Shown: positions 25,742-35,530, counted from the stretch's first letter. The stretch: 64,000 nt of DNA from Parasphingopyxis sp. CP4 (GCF_013378055.1 NZ_CP051130.1:434001-498000), one strand, 5' to 3'. Notes: a model not told the origin generated them from the letters alone. Numbers and translations are program-made.

Positions 25742-26875
25742 TTAGGCACTTATCGTATCGCTTGTAAGTATCTCGGCGAGCAGGCTGTTCAACACCAGTC
25801 GTCCGGACAATGTCGCAACAATGCGATCATCGCGCGTTTCCAGGAGGTCATGCCCGATGAGGCGAGCCACAGCGTCCTCGTCGATACTGTGGGGTGAAAA
25901 CGCATCGCGCGCGACGCCTTCGGTTAGCCGGAGGCCCATCATCAGGCGTTCAGCATCTTCGTCACCGGCGGCGAGATGATCTTCGGACTGCAGGCCATGT
26001 CCGTTACGGGTGACAGCAGAGAGCCAGTTTTCCGGTTTTTTATGGCGCACGGTCGCATGGTGGCCGCGTCGGCCGTGCGCGCCGGGGCCGATGCCCGCAT
26101 AGGGTTGATAGCGCCAATAGGTGAGATTGTGGCGGCTCTCATGGCCGGGCCGCGCATGGTTTGAAATTTCATAGGCTGGTAATCCGGCTTCGGCGGTGAT
26201 CTGCTGGGTGAGCTCGTAAAGGTGCGCACCATCGTCTGGTGTCGTTTCGCCAAGCTCACCACGGCGCGCCAGGGTCGCAAATTGCGTGCCCGGCTCGATT
26301 GTCAGCTGATAGAGCGAGAGATGATCGGTGCCGAAGCTCAGAGCGCGGTTAAGCTCAGCACGCCAAGCCGTCTCGTCCTGGTCCGGCAGTGCATAAATGA
26401 GATCAAAGCTCGTTCGGGCAAACACCGATTGCGCTGTTTCGAGCGCGGCCAACCCTTCGGCAACGTCATGCGCGCGACCCAGAAACTGCAGCGCGTCATC
26501 ATCGAGCGATTGCAGGCCAAGCGAAACGCGATTGACACCAGCGCGGCCGAGATCAGCAAAGCGGGCCGCTTCGACCGAGGAGGGATTGGCCTCCAGCGAA
26601 ATCTCGATATCGTCCGCAAAACCCCAATGCTGCTCAGCCGCTTCTATCAGGACCGCCACAGTTTCCGGTGGCATGAGAGAGGGCGTTCCGCCGCCAAAGA
26701 AGATCGATGTCAGCTGGCGATCCCTGGTCTGCGCTGCCTCATAGGCCATGTCCGCCAGCAAAGCATCGCGCCAGGCGGGCTGGTCGACCGTATCGCGGAC
26801 ATGGCTGTTGAAATCGCAGTAAGGGCATTTGGAGACGCAGAACGGCCAGTGGATATACAGGGCCAGCATGTCCAT
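25742..26875 (-). CDS. hemW: Heme chaperone HemW (radical SAM)
   Basis: The 377-residue protein begins LALYIHWPFCVSKCPYCDFN, with the CX3CX2C radical-SAM cluster, followed by SIFFGGGTPSLM and SLEANPSSVEAARFADL. The HemW-type cluster and C-terminal wing mark it as HemW rather than the oxygen-independent coproporphyrinogen oxidase HemN. It delivers heme to respiratory proteins. It is the last gene of the rph-rdgB-hemW operon, 4 bases after rdgB. Confidence 0.92.
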   Translation of the reverse strand: MDMLALYIHWPFCVSKCPYCDFNSHVRDTVDQPAWRDALLADMAYEAAQTRDRQLTSIFFGGGTPSLMPPETVAVLIEAAEQHWGFADDIEISLEANPSSVEAARFADLGRAGVNRVSLGLQSLDDDALQFLGRAHDVAEGLAALETAQSVFARTSFDLIYALPDQDETAWRAELNRALSFGTDHLSLYQLTIEPGTQFATLARRGELGETTPDDGAHLYELTQQITAEAGLPAYEISNHARPGHESRHNLTYWRYQPYAGIGPGAHGRRGHHATVRHKKPENWLSAVTRNGHGLQSEDHLAAGDEDAERLMMGLRLTEGVARDAFSPHSIDEDAVARLIGHDLLETRDDRIVATLSGRLVLNSLLAEILTSDTISA

Positions 26876-26879
26876 CGAT

Positions 26880-27482
26880 TTAGAAGATCGCCTTGATCAA
26901 CTTGCCAAAGGCATGCGCCCGATGGCTCATCGCATGTTTGATATTGGGCTCCATCTCACCAAAGGTGATGTCATGGCCCACTGGCATGAATACCGGATCA
27001 TAGCCAAAGCCATTTTCGCCGCGCGGTGGCCATACCATGGTGCCATCGACCCGGCCTTCAAACGTCTCGATATGACCATCCGGCCAGGCGAGTGACAATG
27101 CGCAGATAAAAAACGCATTGCGCGGCGTTTTCGGGCCAAGTTCTTGAAGCATTTCCTCAATCTTGCCCATCGCAGCTCCGAAATTCTTGTCCGGTCCGGC
27201 CCAGCGCGCAGAATAGACGCCCGGGTGATCGCCAAGCGAATGGACACATAGGCCGCTATCATCGGACAGGGCAGGGAGCTTGGCCGCTTCCGCCGCAGCC
27301 CGTGCTTTCAGCTCGGCATTGCCCGCGAAGCTGTCCTCGGTTTCTTCGGGTTCCGGCAGATCGAGTTCGCTGGCGCTGACAACGTCCATGCCATGGGGCC
27401 TGAGCAGGTCCGCAATTTCGCGCACCTTTCCCGGATTATGGCTCGCAATGACGAGCTTGCCAGGCTCCAGCTTCCGGCTCAC
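26880..27482 (-). CDS. rdgB: Non-canonical purine NTP pyrophosphatase RdgB/HAM1
   Basis: The 200-residue protein hydrolyses ITP, XTP and dITP to monophosphates, keeping them out of nucleic acids. Motifs: [18 protein letters not shown] at the N-terminus, [20 protein letters not shown] with the catalytic Asp pair, and the ending [19 protein letters not shown] and MSHRAHAF. The start is GTG, overlapping the rph stop (GTGA), so it is translationally coupled. Confidence 0.96.
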   Translation of the reverse strand: MSRKLEPGKLVIASHNPGKVREIADLLRPHGMDVVSASELDLPEPEETEDSFAGNAELKARAAAEAAKLPALSDDSGLCVHSLGDHPGVYSARWAGPDKNFGAAMGKIEEMLQELGPKTPRNAFFICALSLAWPDGHIETFEGRVDGTMVWPPRGENGFGYDPVFMPVGHDITFGEMEPNIKHAMSHRAHAFGKLIKAIF

Positions 27483-28192
27483 GAGATGACAGCGTCCTGG
27501 GCGGCGAAAATTTCGTCGCAGCCAATCTTGGCGAGGCGCAAGAGACGCAACAATTCTTCTTCGTTATAGGTTTCGCCTTCGGCCGTGCATTGTGCTTCGG
27601 CGATATTGCCGTCACCGGTCAGCACGAAATTGGCGTCTGCTCCAGCATTGCTGTCTTCGGCATAATCGAGATCGAGAACCGGTTCGCCATTATAGATGCC
27701 GCAGGAGATCGCCGCGATCTTCTGGGTCATCGGATCGGTGTCCAATCGGCCATCTTTAATTAGCGAATTGATCGCCAGGCGCAGGGCGACCCAGCCGCCC
27801 GAGATTGACGCCGTGCGCGTGCCGCCATCGGCCTGGATGACATCGCAATCGACGGTGATCTGGCGTTCGCCGAGTTTTTCGAGATCGGTAACGGCACGGA
27901 GCGAGCGGCCGATCAGCCGCTGGATTTCCTGGGTACGACCCGATTGCTTGCCGCGGGCGGCTTCGCGATTGCCGCGCGTATGGGTGGCGCGGGGGAGCAT
28001 GCCATATTCGCCGGTGACCCATCCGCTGCCCTTGCCACGCATCCAGGGCGGCACCCGATCTTCGACACTGGCGGTGCACAGCACGCGCGTTTCGCCAAAG
28101 CTGATTAGGCACGATCCTTCCGCATGTTTGGTAAAACCGGGTTCAATTGTGATAGCCCGCATTTGATCGGGGGCGCGGCCGGAGGGGCGCAT
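27479..28192 (-). CDS. rph: Ribonuclease PH
   Basis: The 237-residue phosphorolytic 3'-exonuclease trims tRNA precursors. Start [20 protein letters not shown] has AAGGAC about 8 bases upstream; the frame upstream to 28246 is not family-like. Signatures: [36 protein letters not shown] and the phosphate-site [18 protein letters not shown]. It is the first gene of rph-rdgB-hemW. Confidence 0.97.
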   Translation of the reverse strand: MRPSGRAPDQMRAITIEPGFTKHAEGSCLISFGETRVLCTASVEDRVPPWMRGKGSGWVTGEYGMLPRATHTRGNREAARGKQSGRTQEIQRLIGRSLRAVTDLEKLGERQITVDCDVIQADGGTRTASISGGWVALRLAINSLIKDGRLDTDPMTQKIAAISCGIYNGEPVLDLDYAEDSNAGADANFVLTGDGNIAEAQCTAEGETYNEEELLRLLRLAKIGCDEIFAAQDAVIS

Positions 28193-28287
28193 AGAATATG
28201 TCCTTCTTGGATTGTGTCGCTCAGCCCCTATCGCGCGCGGCATCACGCGTCCAGATGGTAGCGGCGAGAATGTGGCTGGTTGTTGCC

Positions 28288-30258
28288 CTAGCTGGTCGGG
28301 GCGCTGGCCAGAATGATGTTCGGCACGGCGGCGACGAGATCCGCTTGTGGTTCGTCCAGCTCAATCCGGAAACTGATTGTGATCGTTGGGATCGGCGGTT
28401 CCGGCGATTCATGCGCGATAGGTGGGCGTGGAGCGCGCGGCGCTGGGGACTCGCGGTGACGCAGTCGCTCGATCCGGCTTTCAGCGCGATGTTCGATTAC
28501 CGCCGCGCGTTCGGCATAGCGCATGACCAGCGATTCCATCTGAACCGCGAGCGATGTCATGCGGGTGGTTAGCCGCTGAAGTTCATCCGGCGATTGTGTC
28601 TCGAGGCTCTGCGCAACCTGTTGAATGCGCTCTTCGAGAGTGGAGATTTCCCGCGCAATCCGGCTTTCTTCATTGGCGTGCTGACGGTTGAGATTGGCCA
28701 GTTCGCGGTTAAGCGAGCGCTCGATCCGAACTTCTTCCCGGTCATAGCGTGCCTCGGCGCGTTCCTGTTCGCGCTCTATGCGCTCCTGTTCGCGGTCAAA
28801 TTCGATCGCAGCGGCATCCGCTCCCTTGTCATCGCACCCTTCATTCTCAGAGATGCTGACCGGCTCAATCGTGTCGATTTCGAAAACGGCGCTGCGCAAC
28901 AGGCCTGCAGGTTCAGCCGCGGCGGTGAGGCGCGGCGCAGGGCGGGCGCGCTTCGAGCCGTTGCGATCGGTCCGCTCGAAGTCATAGGCCCAGCTGCCGG
29001 GTTCGATATCGAAGGTCCAATTGTTGCGATTGCTCGGCGTGCGGCGTTCGGAGCGCCGTTCCATGCTGCGTTCGGAGCGATGCTCGGACCAGCGGTCTTC
29101 GCGCGATTTCGGTTCGGAGCGCTCGGCGTTGCGAACAGCGCGCGGGGCAGGGCGGCTGGTTGCTTCTGCGGTCTCGACCGGGGCAGCGACGGTCGCTTCA
29201 GCCTCTGGTTCGGCGGCGGCATCGCTTGCGCTTTCGCGGTTCTTGCCTTTGTCTTCCTCAAAGTTCGTCGAGGAGAAGGAGGCATCGGCCGAGGCGGCAA
29301 TTGTCAGGCAGCCGGCGAGGAGGAGCGTAAGGCCGGCAGCCGGCATCGTCGAACCGCTCTCGCGCCGGAAGGGACGCTCGCGCAGCCGGGTGATGCGGTT
29401 CATCAAGGGCGTACGCTTGCCATCCGCGGCCATTGCAAAGCCCGGCAGCATGTCCGCGCTTTCAAGCGCAACTTTGCCCAGCCCTTGAGCGAGCGCCGTT
29501 GAATTTCCGGTCTCCGCCACAACCCGTGCATCGCAGGCATATTCGCGCTCGATATCGATCTGGCGCGAGAGAAAGGCGATTGCCGGATGGAAGAAGAAGA
29601 TGTTGCAGATCATCGCCTGGACAAGGCCGAGCAGATAATCCTGACGGCAGATATGGGCGATCTCATGGACGAGGATCGCTTCGGCCTGGTCAATCGGTAG
29701 GCGCAGGAAGAAACCGGTTGGCACCAATACGATCGGCTTCAATGCGCCGATTGTCAGCGGCGTGGTGATCCGCGAAGATTGGAGGATGATCGCGCGGGGA
29801 TCGGCACCAAGCCGCTCGACCCAAAGCCGGAAGCGCAGCTCCCAATCAGTCGGCACCGGACCTGTACCAATGCGGCGCAGACGCGATGTCGCGCGCAGCG
29901 ACTGGACATAGCGGACGCCGAGCCAGGTAAAGCCAAGGCCCCAGGCCAGGCTGACCAGCCAGGTTGTGCGACCAAGCGTTTCGACAACCGCCTGCCAACC
30001 CTGGGCCGGCGGAATATGCGCGAGCGTGACCGTCTGGGCGGCACCGATCGTCCGATAACAAATGATCCAGGTCGCAATGAAGAAGAGCAAGCTAGCTGCA
30101 AGACCGCCAAAAGCCGTTACGAATCGTAATTGTGCGCTGTGCCGCGGAATGATCCGAAGCAGGCCGTAAACGAGCGCTGCAACCAGGGTAATCTGCCACA
30201 GGCTGTGCAGCAGCGCCCAGCCAAGGCTATCGACCAACACGCTCGGGTTAACGGCCAT
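28288..30258 (-). CDS. M56-family membrane metallopeptidase, BlaR1-like sensor
   Basis: The 656-residue protein has an N-terminal membrane domain (helices near residues 7-35, 45-68 and 98-118) and a cytosolic zinc protease motif HEIAH (198-202) followed by [21 protein letters not shown] further helix lies near 310-326. The remaining ~330 residues are not a penicillin-binding domain. They are Arg/Glu/Ser-rich, then a coiled coil ([20 protein letters not shown]), then proline-rich. In the family, a signal makes the protease cleave BlaI. ATG at 30258 has GGGGGA 8 bases upstream and overlaps blaI. The ligand is unknown. Confidence 0.85.
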   Translation of the reverse strand: MAVNPSVLVDSLGWALLHSLWQITLVAALVYGLLRIIPRHSAQLRFVTAFGGLAASLLFFIATWIICYRTIGAAQTVTLAHIPPAQGWQAVVETLGRTTWLVSLAWGLGFTWLGVRYVQSLRATSRLRRIGTGPVPTDWELRFRLWVERLGADPRAIILQSSRITTPLTIGALKPIVLVPTGFFLRLPIDQAEAILVHEIAHICRQDYLLGLVQAMICNIFFFHPAIAFLSRQIDIEREYACDARVVAETGNSTALAQGLGKVALESADMLPGFAMAADGKRTPLMNRITRLRERPFRRESGSTMPAAGLTLLLAGCLTIAASADASFSSTNFEEDKGKNRESASDAAAEPEAEATVAAPVETAEATSRPAPRAVRNAERSEPKSREDRWSEHRSERSMERRSERRTPSNRNNWTFDIEPGSWAYDFERTDRNGSKRARPAPRLTAAAEPAGLLRSAVFEIDTIEPVSISENEGCDDKGADAAAIEFDREQERIEREQERAEARYDREEVRIERSLNRELANLNRQHANEESRIAREISTLEERIQQVAQSLETQSPDELQRLTTRMTSLAVQMESLVMRYAERAAVIEHRAESRIERLRHRESPAPRAPRPPIAHESPEPPIPTITISFRIELDEPQADLVAAVPNIILASAPTS

Positions 30259-30664
30259 CCTCATCTTCCCCCTGCTCAGCTTCCAAATCGGCGATGAAAG
30301 CCTTCAGTTGTTCTATCTCACTTGTCGAAACGTCTTCGCGCCCCAGCGCATGCATGACGAGATCGGTCTTCGAATTTCCAAAAACCGTCCGAACCAGCCT
30401 GTTTAACAGGGTTGTCCGGGTTTCTGATGCCGGTTGGGTCGCCACATAATCGAAGGATTTGCCCTTGCCCGGGATCCGATCGACCAGCCCCTTGTCCAGC
30501 ATCCGCTGCAGCTGCTTCAACACTGTTGTATAGCCAACATCGCGCAGCTGGCGGATATGATCATGCACCGTGCGCACAGACACCGGCTGCTTCTCCCATA
30601 CAATCTGGAGAATTTCCGCTTCGGCCTCGGAGGGCGGGGGTGGAGTCTGGTCGTGTTCGGTCAT
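30248..30664 (-). CDS. BlaI/MecI/CopY family transcriptional repressor
   Basis: The 138-residue protein has a winged helix with the BlaI pattern: SEAEAEILQIVWEKQPVSVR, then VGYTTVLKQLQRMLDKGLVD with the recognition helix. The C-terminal dimerisation part ends SEIEQLKAFIADLEAEQ. Start ATG at 30664 matches the family; the open frame continues upstream without resemblance. It is coupled to the M56 gene (11-base overlap), so it is probably cleaved by it. The target operator is not identified. Confidence 0.9.
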   Translation of the reverse strand: MTEHDQTPPPPSEAEAEILQIVWEKQPVSVRTVHDHIRQLRDVGYTTVLKQLQRMLDKGLVDRIPGKGKSFDYVATQPASETRTTLLNRLVRTVFGNSKTDLVMHALGREDVSTSEIEQLKAFIADLEAEQGEDEDGR

Positions 30665-30811
30665 TGTTCCGTTTCGCGCGGAGCGGTACCGGATTCGCGG
30701 TTTTACGGCAAGTGTCGTTACTCGTCTGTCGACCAACTGCAATATTGGCGCGACGAACGACATGAAAAGCCAGCACTGGCGATTTCCCTTCGGAGTTTCT
30801 ACATCCCGCCT

Positions 30812-31855
30812 ATGGCGGATTCCAATGTCACCGAAATGTCTGAGCGTGCACGCGATGTGTTTCGTACCGTAGTCGAGAATTATCTCGAAAGCGGCGAACC
30901 CGTTGGATCGCGCACGATCTCCAAGATGTCGGGATTGAATCTGTCGCCGGCTTCGATCCGCAATGTGATGCAGGATCTGGAAGAGCTGCAGCTCTTGGCT
31001 GCTCCCCATACCAGTGCCGGGCGCATGCCCACCGAGACGGGCCTCAGGCTGTTTGTCGACGGCATGATGCAAGCGGGTCGGCTGACGGTTGCCGAGCAAC
31101 AGGCCATCGCCACCCAGATTGATGGGGAGGGGCCGGTAGAAGAGGCGGTGGCCAACACCACCGCTGCCTTGTCGGGACTGTCTGCTTGTGCGGGGATCGT
31201 CCATGTGGCGAAACGCGAACCGGTGCTCAATCAGTTCGGCTTTGTGCCGCTATCCGATAGCCAGGCGCTGGCAGTGCTTGTCGGCAATGATGGCACCGTC
31301 GAAAACCGGATCGTCGATCTGCCGCACTCCATTCCCTCGTCAACACTGGCTGAGGCAGCAAATTATGTCAGCCAACGCCTGTCAGGATTGACCCTGGACG
31401 AGGCGCGGGCCCGGCTGACGGAAGAAATTGGCCAGGGGAAGGCGGCACTGGACGATGCGGCGCAGGATCTGATTGCGCGGGGCCTGGCAACCTGGTCGCG
31501 CGACAATGCTTCGCGCCCGGTGATGATCGTACGGGGCCAGGCAAATCTGCTCGATGAAACGGCGGCGGCGGATCTGGATCGGGTCAAACAGCTGCTTGGT
31601 GAGCTGGAAGGCAAGGAAGAAATTGCCCAACTGCTCGATCATGCGCGCGATGCCCGCGCGACGAAAATCTTCATCGGATCGGAAAATAAGCTGTTTGCGC
31701 TTTCCGGATCATCGGTTATCGCCGCGCCCTATCATGATGGCGATGGTCAGGTGGTTGGCGTAGTGGGTGTAATTGGCCCAACGCGCTTGAACTATGCCCG
31801 GGTCGTTCCCATGGTGGATTTCACGGCAAAAACCCTCTCGAAATTAGTGAGCTAA
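30812..31855 (+). CDS. hrcA: Heat-inducible transcription repressor HrcA
   Basis: The 347-residue repressor begins with a winged helix: RARDVFRTVVENYLESGEPV, GSRTISKMSGLNLSPASIRN, then TSAGRMPTETGLRLFVDGMM. The C-terminal domain contains the GAF-like GVVGVIGPTRLNYARVVPMV. It represses chaperone genes through CIRCE elements and is kept active by GroEL. No CIRCE element is seen in this window. It is followed 10 bases later by grpE. Confidence 0.95.
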   Translation: MADSNVTEMSERARDVFRTVVENYLESGEPVGSRTISKMSGLNLSPASIRNVMQDLEELQLLAAPHTSAGRMPTETGLRLFVDGMMQAGRLTVAEQQAIATQIDGEGPVEEAVANTTAALSGLSACAGIVHVAKREPVLNQFGFVPLSDSQALAVLVGNDGTVENRIVDLPHSIPSSTLAEAANYVSQRLSGLTLDEARARLTEEIGQGKAALDDAAQDLIARGLATWSRDNASRPVMIVRGQANLLDETAAADLDRVKQLLGELEGKEEIAQLLDHARDARATKIFIGSENKLFALSGSSVIAAPYHDGDGQVVGVVGVIGPTRLNYARVVPMVDFTAKTLSKLVS

Positions 31856-31865
31856 AAATAGAGTT

Positions 31866-32462
31866 ATGAACGGCGAAAAGACCGACGATATGGACAAGGA
31901 ATCCCTTTCGGAAGCGGCCGAAGCTGAACTGGCTGGCGTTCCTGAAGATATGCTGGACGATGGCGCGGAGGACGATGAGACTGTCTCCGATGCGGACCGC
32001 GTGGTCGAGCTCGAAGAAGAATTGGCTGAAGCGAAGCAGGCCGTCCTTTACGCGAAAGCCGAAGAGCAGAATACGCGCCGGCGTCTCGAACAAGAAAAGC
32101 AAAATGCCAGCTCCTATGCTGCTACGGGCTTTGCGCGCGATATCCTGTCGGTCGCCGACAATCTCGAACGCGCACTGGATGCGATTCCCGATGAGCTGCG
32201 CGAAGACGAGAAATTCAAAGGCCTGGTCGCAGGCCTGGAAGCCACCGGACGCGAAATTGTGACGATCTTTGCCAAACACGGCATCGAGCCTGTCGAAGCA
32301 ATTGGCGAAGAGCTGGATCCAAACCGGCATCAGGCAATGGTCGAAATTCCGACCGATGACGCGGAACCTGGCACCATCGTACAGCAGATGCAGCGCGGTT
32401 ATGTCATCAAGGATCGCCTGTTGCGCCCGGCTTTGGTCGGCGTTGCCAAAAAGGCCGACTAA
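31866..32462 (+). CDS. grpE: Nucleotide exchange factor GrpE
   Basis: The 198-residue protein exchanges ADP for ATP on DnaK. An N-terminal acidic tail and long coiled coil (ELEEELAEAKQAVLYAKAEE) are followed by FARDILSVADNLERALDAIP and the beta-domain DPNRHQAMVEIPTDD and IVQQMQRGYVIKDRLLRPAL. All are diagnostic. It is in one transcript with hrcA; its stop overlaps the convergent GNAT stop by three bases. Confidence 0.96.
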   Translation: MNGEKTDDMDKESLSEAAEAELAGVPEDMLDDGAEDDETVSDADRVVELEEELAEAKQAVLYAKAEEQNTRRRLEQEKQNASSYAATGFARDILSVADNLERALDAIPDELREDEKFKGLVAGLEATGREIVTIFAKHGIEPVEAIGEELDPNRHQAMVEIPTDDAEPGTIVQQMQRGYVIKDRLLRPALVGVAKKAD

Positions 32463-32944
32463 AACTCCATGATCATCTGCGAGTTGCAGCGCTGGTAGGG
32501 CGTTGGCCAAAGTTCGCCTTCGCCAAGGTCTCGGAATCCAGAGGAGCGATAAAGATAGGTCGCCGCGACCAGCTTGTCGCTCGTCTCGAGCCAGATACCG
32601 TCAGCGCCCATTGATCGGGCTTCCTCGATCAGCCGCGTCATGATTTTTCGACCGATGCCCTTGCCGCGTAGATCCGGTTTCGCCGCCATTTTGACGATCT
32701 CGACGAAAAACTTGTCATCGCTCGGCTGGAGGTGGGCAGGCAGCACGGCGCCGCATCCGCATACCTCGCCATCGATCTCCGCAATGATGATTTGACCACC
32801 CTTGGCAAGAATCGTGTCGTCGGGGCGTTCCAGCTGGTCCCGATCCGATGGCTCTATCGTGAATTCGTCTTCAATCCAGATCAGGTTCAAATCGGCAAAT
32901 GCTTTCGCATCGCCCGCCTCGAACCGCCGGATCACCACATCCAT
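32459..32944 (-). CDS. GNAT-family N-acetyltransferase
   Basis: The 161-residue protein has the acetyl-CoA loop KPDLRGKGIGRKIMTRLIEEA (R/Q-x-x-G-x-G/A motif) and VRxA-like beta strands. It begins MDVVIRRFEAGDAKAFADLN; the open frame upstream overlaps a neighbouring gene and is not domain-like. The substrate is unknown. It is convergent with grpE and 1 base after the glycine-zipper gene on the same strand, so probably cotranscribed with it. Confidence 0.85.
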   Translation of the reverse strand: MDVVIRRFEAGDAKAFADLNLIWIEDEFTIEPSDRDQLERPDDTILAKGGQIIIAEIDGEVCGCGAVLPAHLQPSDDKFFVEIVKMAAKPDLRGKGIGRKIMTRLIEEARSMGADGIWLETSDKLVAATYLYRSSGFRDLGEGELWPTPYQRCNSQMIMEF

Positions 32945-32945
32945 A

Positions 32946-33944
32946 TCAAGCCGCCAAAGTGTATCGCGCCTCGCCTGGACCGCGACACATGCGCTTCGAT
33001 ATCCGGGTTTCTTCACCGCTGATGATCACGACATCGGTCACGTCCATGCAGGTTGCGCCATTGGGTTGTGAGTTAAGCGCGGTGACGGTTGAAGAGCCGG
33101 AAACGTCGGCGCGGGTAGGGCTGACCCATTCTGCAGTCGCGCCAACTTCTTCCTGCTCGGTCACGGTTTCGGTGGCGGTGGCCATCTCTTCCTGTTCCTC
33201 AGGCTCCAATTGGCAGGCAATTTCTGCCACCAGGACCCCGGCAAACTGACCGGCAATAAAGCCTCCCAGCGCACCTATACCGGCGGCTTCGCCGACTATT
33301 CCGCCCAGCAGGCCGCCCAAGATGCCGCCACCGGCGCGTTCGGTATCACATGAACCTCCACCATCGGATTCACGCCGTCTCGTTGCCCGTACCGTGCCAT
33401 CTTCGCGATCGCGTTCGGCGGTTACGGCCGTGCTTTGATAATCTGCGCACATTTCGGAATAGCGGCAGAACCGTTCCTGCAGATATTCACGGTCCTCTTC
33501 ATATTGCGCTTCCAGGCCACGGAGCCGCGCCATGTGGCGTCCGTCCGGATTGGAATCGGCATGTTCTTGCGTAATCTCGGCATAAAATCCGTCCGCCTGT
33601 TCTTGCGTATAGGCAAAGTCATTCATGACTTGGGATTCATAGAGCTCTGTCAAAGCTTCCTGATGTTCGATCATGCGAACACGAAACTCTGCCAGCACCG
33701 TGCCGTGATAGGCGTCAAGTTGTTCGGTGCAGCGCGTTGTGGCTGCAGCTTTTTCGAACGGTTCGCGATATTCGCGATATTGATACAGGCAATCGGGGTA
33801 GGTGACGCCGCTCATCACCGGTGTGGGAGGAATGTCTGGAAGCGGCGGCGGCGGCGGACGCTGAGCCTGACCGGCAACTGGTATTGCGGTGAGCGCCGCA
33901 ACAGCAAATATTGCTCCCATCAGTTTCTTCAGACCAAATCCCAT
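32946..33944 (-). CDS. Exported glycine-zipper protein of unknown function
   Basis: The 332-residue protein begins with a signal peptide (MGFGLKKLMGAIFAVAALTA, ending near AGQA) and a proline-rich linker. It has a helical region rich in Glu/Tyr with three Cys (CLYQY, RCTEQL, RFCRYSEMC), then a Gly-zipper stretch GGGILGGLLGGIVGEAAGIG and a C-terminal domain resembling 17-kDa surface-antigen endings (CMDVTDVVIISGEETRISKR). A GGGGGAT Shine-Dalgarno precedes ATG at 33944. It is probably an envelope protein; the function is unknown. Confidence 0.7.
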   Translation of the reverse strand: MGFGLKKLMGAIFAVAALTAIPVAGQAQRPPPPPLPDIPPTPVMSGVTYPDCLYQYREYREPFEKAAATTRCTEQLDAYHGTVLAEFRVRMIEHQEALTELYESQVMNDFAYTQEQADGFYAEITQEHADSNPDGRHMARLRGLEAQYEEDREYLQERFCRYSEMCADYQSTAVTAERDREDGTVRATRRRESDGGGSCDTERAGGGILGGLLGGIVGEAAGIGALGGFIAGQFAGVLVAEIACQLEPEEQEEMATATETVTEQEEVGATAEWVSPTRADVSGSSTVTALNSQPNGATCMDVTDVVIISGEETRISKRMCRGPGEARYTLAA

Positions 33945-34017
33945 ATCATCCCCCTGTTCCCGGGAATCATTAGCGGTCAATGCTGTGCTCGGCAATGAAG
34001 CTGGCGGGGTTATCCGT

Positions 34018-34482
34018 TCAATATGGTTTGAAGGGCAAGATTGCCTCGAAACTTCCGAGCGGCGGGGCACCGGGTACCGTTTGCCCGTTTCTCAGCAGGA
34101 AAACATGCCGGACAATTTCGGCCTGTTGTTCAATGCCATAGCGTTTGAGCGGCCATCCCGGGCGGATCGAATAATGATAGCGACAGAAGGGATGGCGACG
34201 GAGCGGCAGGAATATCCCGGATTGATACTGCCAGACATGGGTCATCTCGTGCAGGAACAAGGCCTGCAGCTTGAGCGGTACTGTCCCAAAATCGTCGCGC
34301 CAATAGGGTCCCTTGGGGTGAAACCAGATGCCACCGGTCGGCGCCATGAGCGTGTTGACCGGCTGCAACGGATACCATTTCCGTTTGTGAAGTTTCACCG
34401 CATCATAGTCGATTGCATCGCCAAAGATGCTGGCAACGAGCTTGCGCTCGGCAACGGTCAAAGGGCGGGCGGTAGCGGTCAT
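34018..34482 (-). CDS. Putative zinc metallopeptidase (HExxH), sphingomonad vgr-related type
   Basis: The 154-residue protein has the zinc motif in LFLHEMTHVWQYQSGI (HEMTH) with a downstream Glu in GIEQQAEIVRHVF that may complete the site. The start MTATARPLTVAERKLVASIF resembles proteins annotated as vgr-related in sphingomonads. No signal peptide is visible, so it is cytosolic or secreted by another route. It lies upstream of the glycine-zipper gene on the same strand (73-base gap). The activity is unproven. Confidence 0.7.
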   Translation of the reverse strand: MTATARPLTVAERKLVASIFGDAIDYDAVKLHKRKWYPLQPVNTLMAPTGGIWFHPKGPYWRDDFGTVPLKLQALFLHEMTHVWQYQSGIFLPLRRHPFCRYHYSIRPGWPLKRYGIEQQAEIVRHVFLLRNGQTVPGAPPLGSFEAILPFKPY

Positions 34483-34510
34483 CGCTCGCTTATTCGGTTA
34501 TATATGGGGG

Positions 34511-34544
34511 CAGGGGCAAGGACTGTTTCAGCGCCTTGCCCCTG
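34511..34544 (-). terminator. Strong hairpin after the duplicated-domain gene
   Basis: CAGGGGCAAGG (34511-34521) and CCTTGCCCCTG (34534-34544) form a perfect 11-bp stem with a 12-base loop, 8 bases after the stop at 34553 on the minus strand. No U-tract follows, so it may be a processing or stabilising hairpin rather than a full intrinsic terminator. Confidence 0.5.
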
Positions 34545-34552
34545 CGATCCGA

Positions 34553-35458
34553 TTAGTTGCTGTACAGTTCGGACACATCCAGGATCGCGGATTCGAGCCG
34601 CGAATTTCCATAGGTGCCGACCCAGATATCATATTGGCCGGATCGCGGCGTCTCAAAACGGATCGACGGATTAAGCCCGTTTCCGCTGTCATCGTCGCAA
34701 TACCAGTTGCCGTCCGGTCCGTTGACCACGAGCGTCGTATCCGCGCTTGATTCAACGGAAATGTTCAGCGGCAGGCGTCCGCTGGAATAGTTGACCCGAT
34801 AGTCTGGCGCCCGGGCAATATAGCCGCGGCACGGGCTGCCGAGGGTCGATGCGTCGATCGGACCGCCGGATTGTAGCCGTACCCGATGCGGGTCGGGCGT
34901 AAACCCCGAGCGCAGGTTGGCCGTCCCGTAGTTCGGATCGAGCGAGAAATCGGGCCCGCCGCTGCTGTTGCCGCTCGGCAGGTTGGAGATATCATCATAA
35001 AGTTCGGAGATACCGAGTATGGCCGAACGCAGGCTTGCGCTGCCAAATGTGCCGACCCAAACTTCATAGCGGCCAGAGAGCGGATTGTTGAACCGGACTG
35101 ACGGGTTGAGACCGCTGGCGCTGTCGTCATCGCAATACCAGCGACCGTCTGGCGCATTGACCATCAAGGTTGTGTCTGCGTCCGAGGCGACGGAGAACAG
35201 CAGCGGCAGGCTGCCGCTCGAATAGATGACGCGCACATCGGGTGCATTGGCGACATAGCCGCGGCATCCATTGGCCGTGTCAGACGCCAGGTTGCGACCG
35301 CCGGAGGAGAGCTCCACGAGGCGCGGATCGTCACTGAAACCGGCTTGGAGCTGGATGGTGCCATAGCTCGGATCGAGATTGACATTTTGTGCATGGGCAG
35401 GCGCAGCGGCGATACCGATTGCGCTCGCGCAAATGGCGATTGATCGAATTGCGTTCAT
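34553..35458 (-). CDS. Secreted protein with two tandem copies of an unknown domain
   Basis: The 301-residue protein has a signal peptide (cleavage after AHA near residue 23), then two ~130-residue copies separated by a Gly/Ser linker. Each contains LDPxYGTxxLxxGFxxDPxxV, a CRGY motif, YSSGxLPLxxSVxSxADTTL, then DGxWYCDDDSxxGLNPSxRF and a VGTxG-containing end with SELY. Two Cys per copy could form a disulfide, and the Asp-rich WYCDDD loop could bind metal. The fold may resemble pre-peptidase C-terminal domains. No catalytic site is seen. Confidence 0.7.
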   Translation of the reverse strand: MNAIRSIAICASAIGIAAAPAHAQNVNLDPSYGTIQLQAGFSDDPRLVELSSGGRNLASDTANGCRGYVANAPDVRVIYSSGSLPLLFSVASDADTTLMVNAPDGRWYCDDDSASGLNPSVRFNNPLSGRYEVWVGTFGSASLRSAILGISELYDDISNLPSGNSSGGPDFSLDPNYGTANLRSGFTPDPHRVRLQSGGPIDASTLGSPCRGYIARAPDYRVNYSSGRLPLNISVESSADTTLVVNGPDGNWYCDDDSGNGLNPSIRFETPRSGQYDIWVGTYGNSRLESAILDVSELYSN

Positions 35459-35505
35459 GGTGATTACCCCCCGAGAAAAGTGTCAGCAGACGGAGCGACC
35501 CAGGT

Positions 35506-35530
35506 CCGTCTGGCATAGTGGACCAGACGG
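35506..35530. repeat. Stem-loop upstream of the duplicated-domain gene
   Basis: CCGTCTGG (35506-35513) and CCAGACGG (35523-35530) form an 8-bp stem. It lies in the 144-base interval between the PCu(A)C gene and the duplicated-domain gene, in the leader of the latter. The role is unknown. Confidence 0.45.

Noticed and set aside
30713-30762. Inverted repeat TGTCGTT/AACGACA between blaI and hrcA as a BlaI operator
   Set aside because: The arms are only 7 bases and 36 bases apart, and do not resemble the TACA-N-TGTA type of BlaI operator; support is too weak to annotate.
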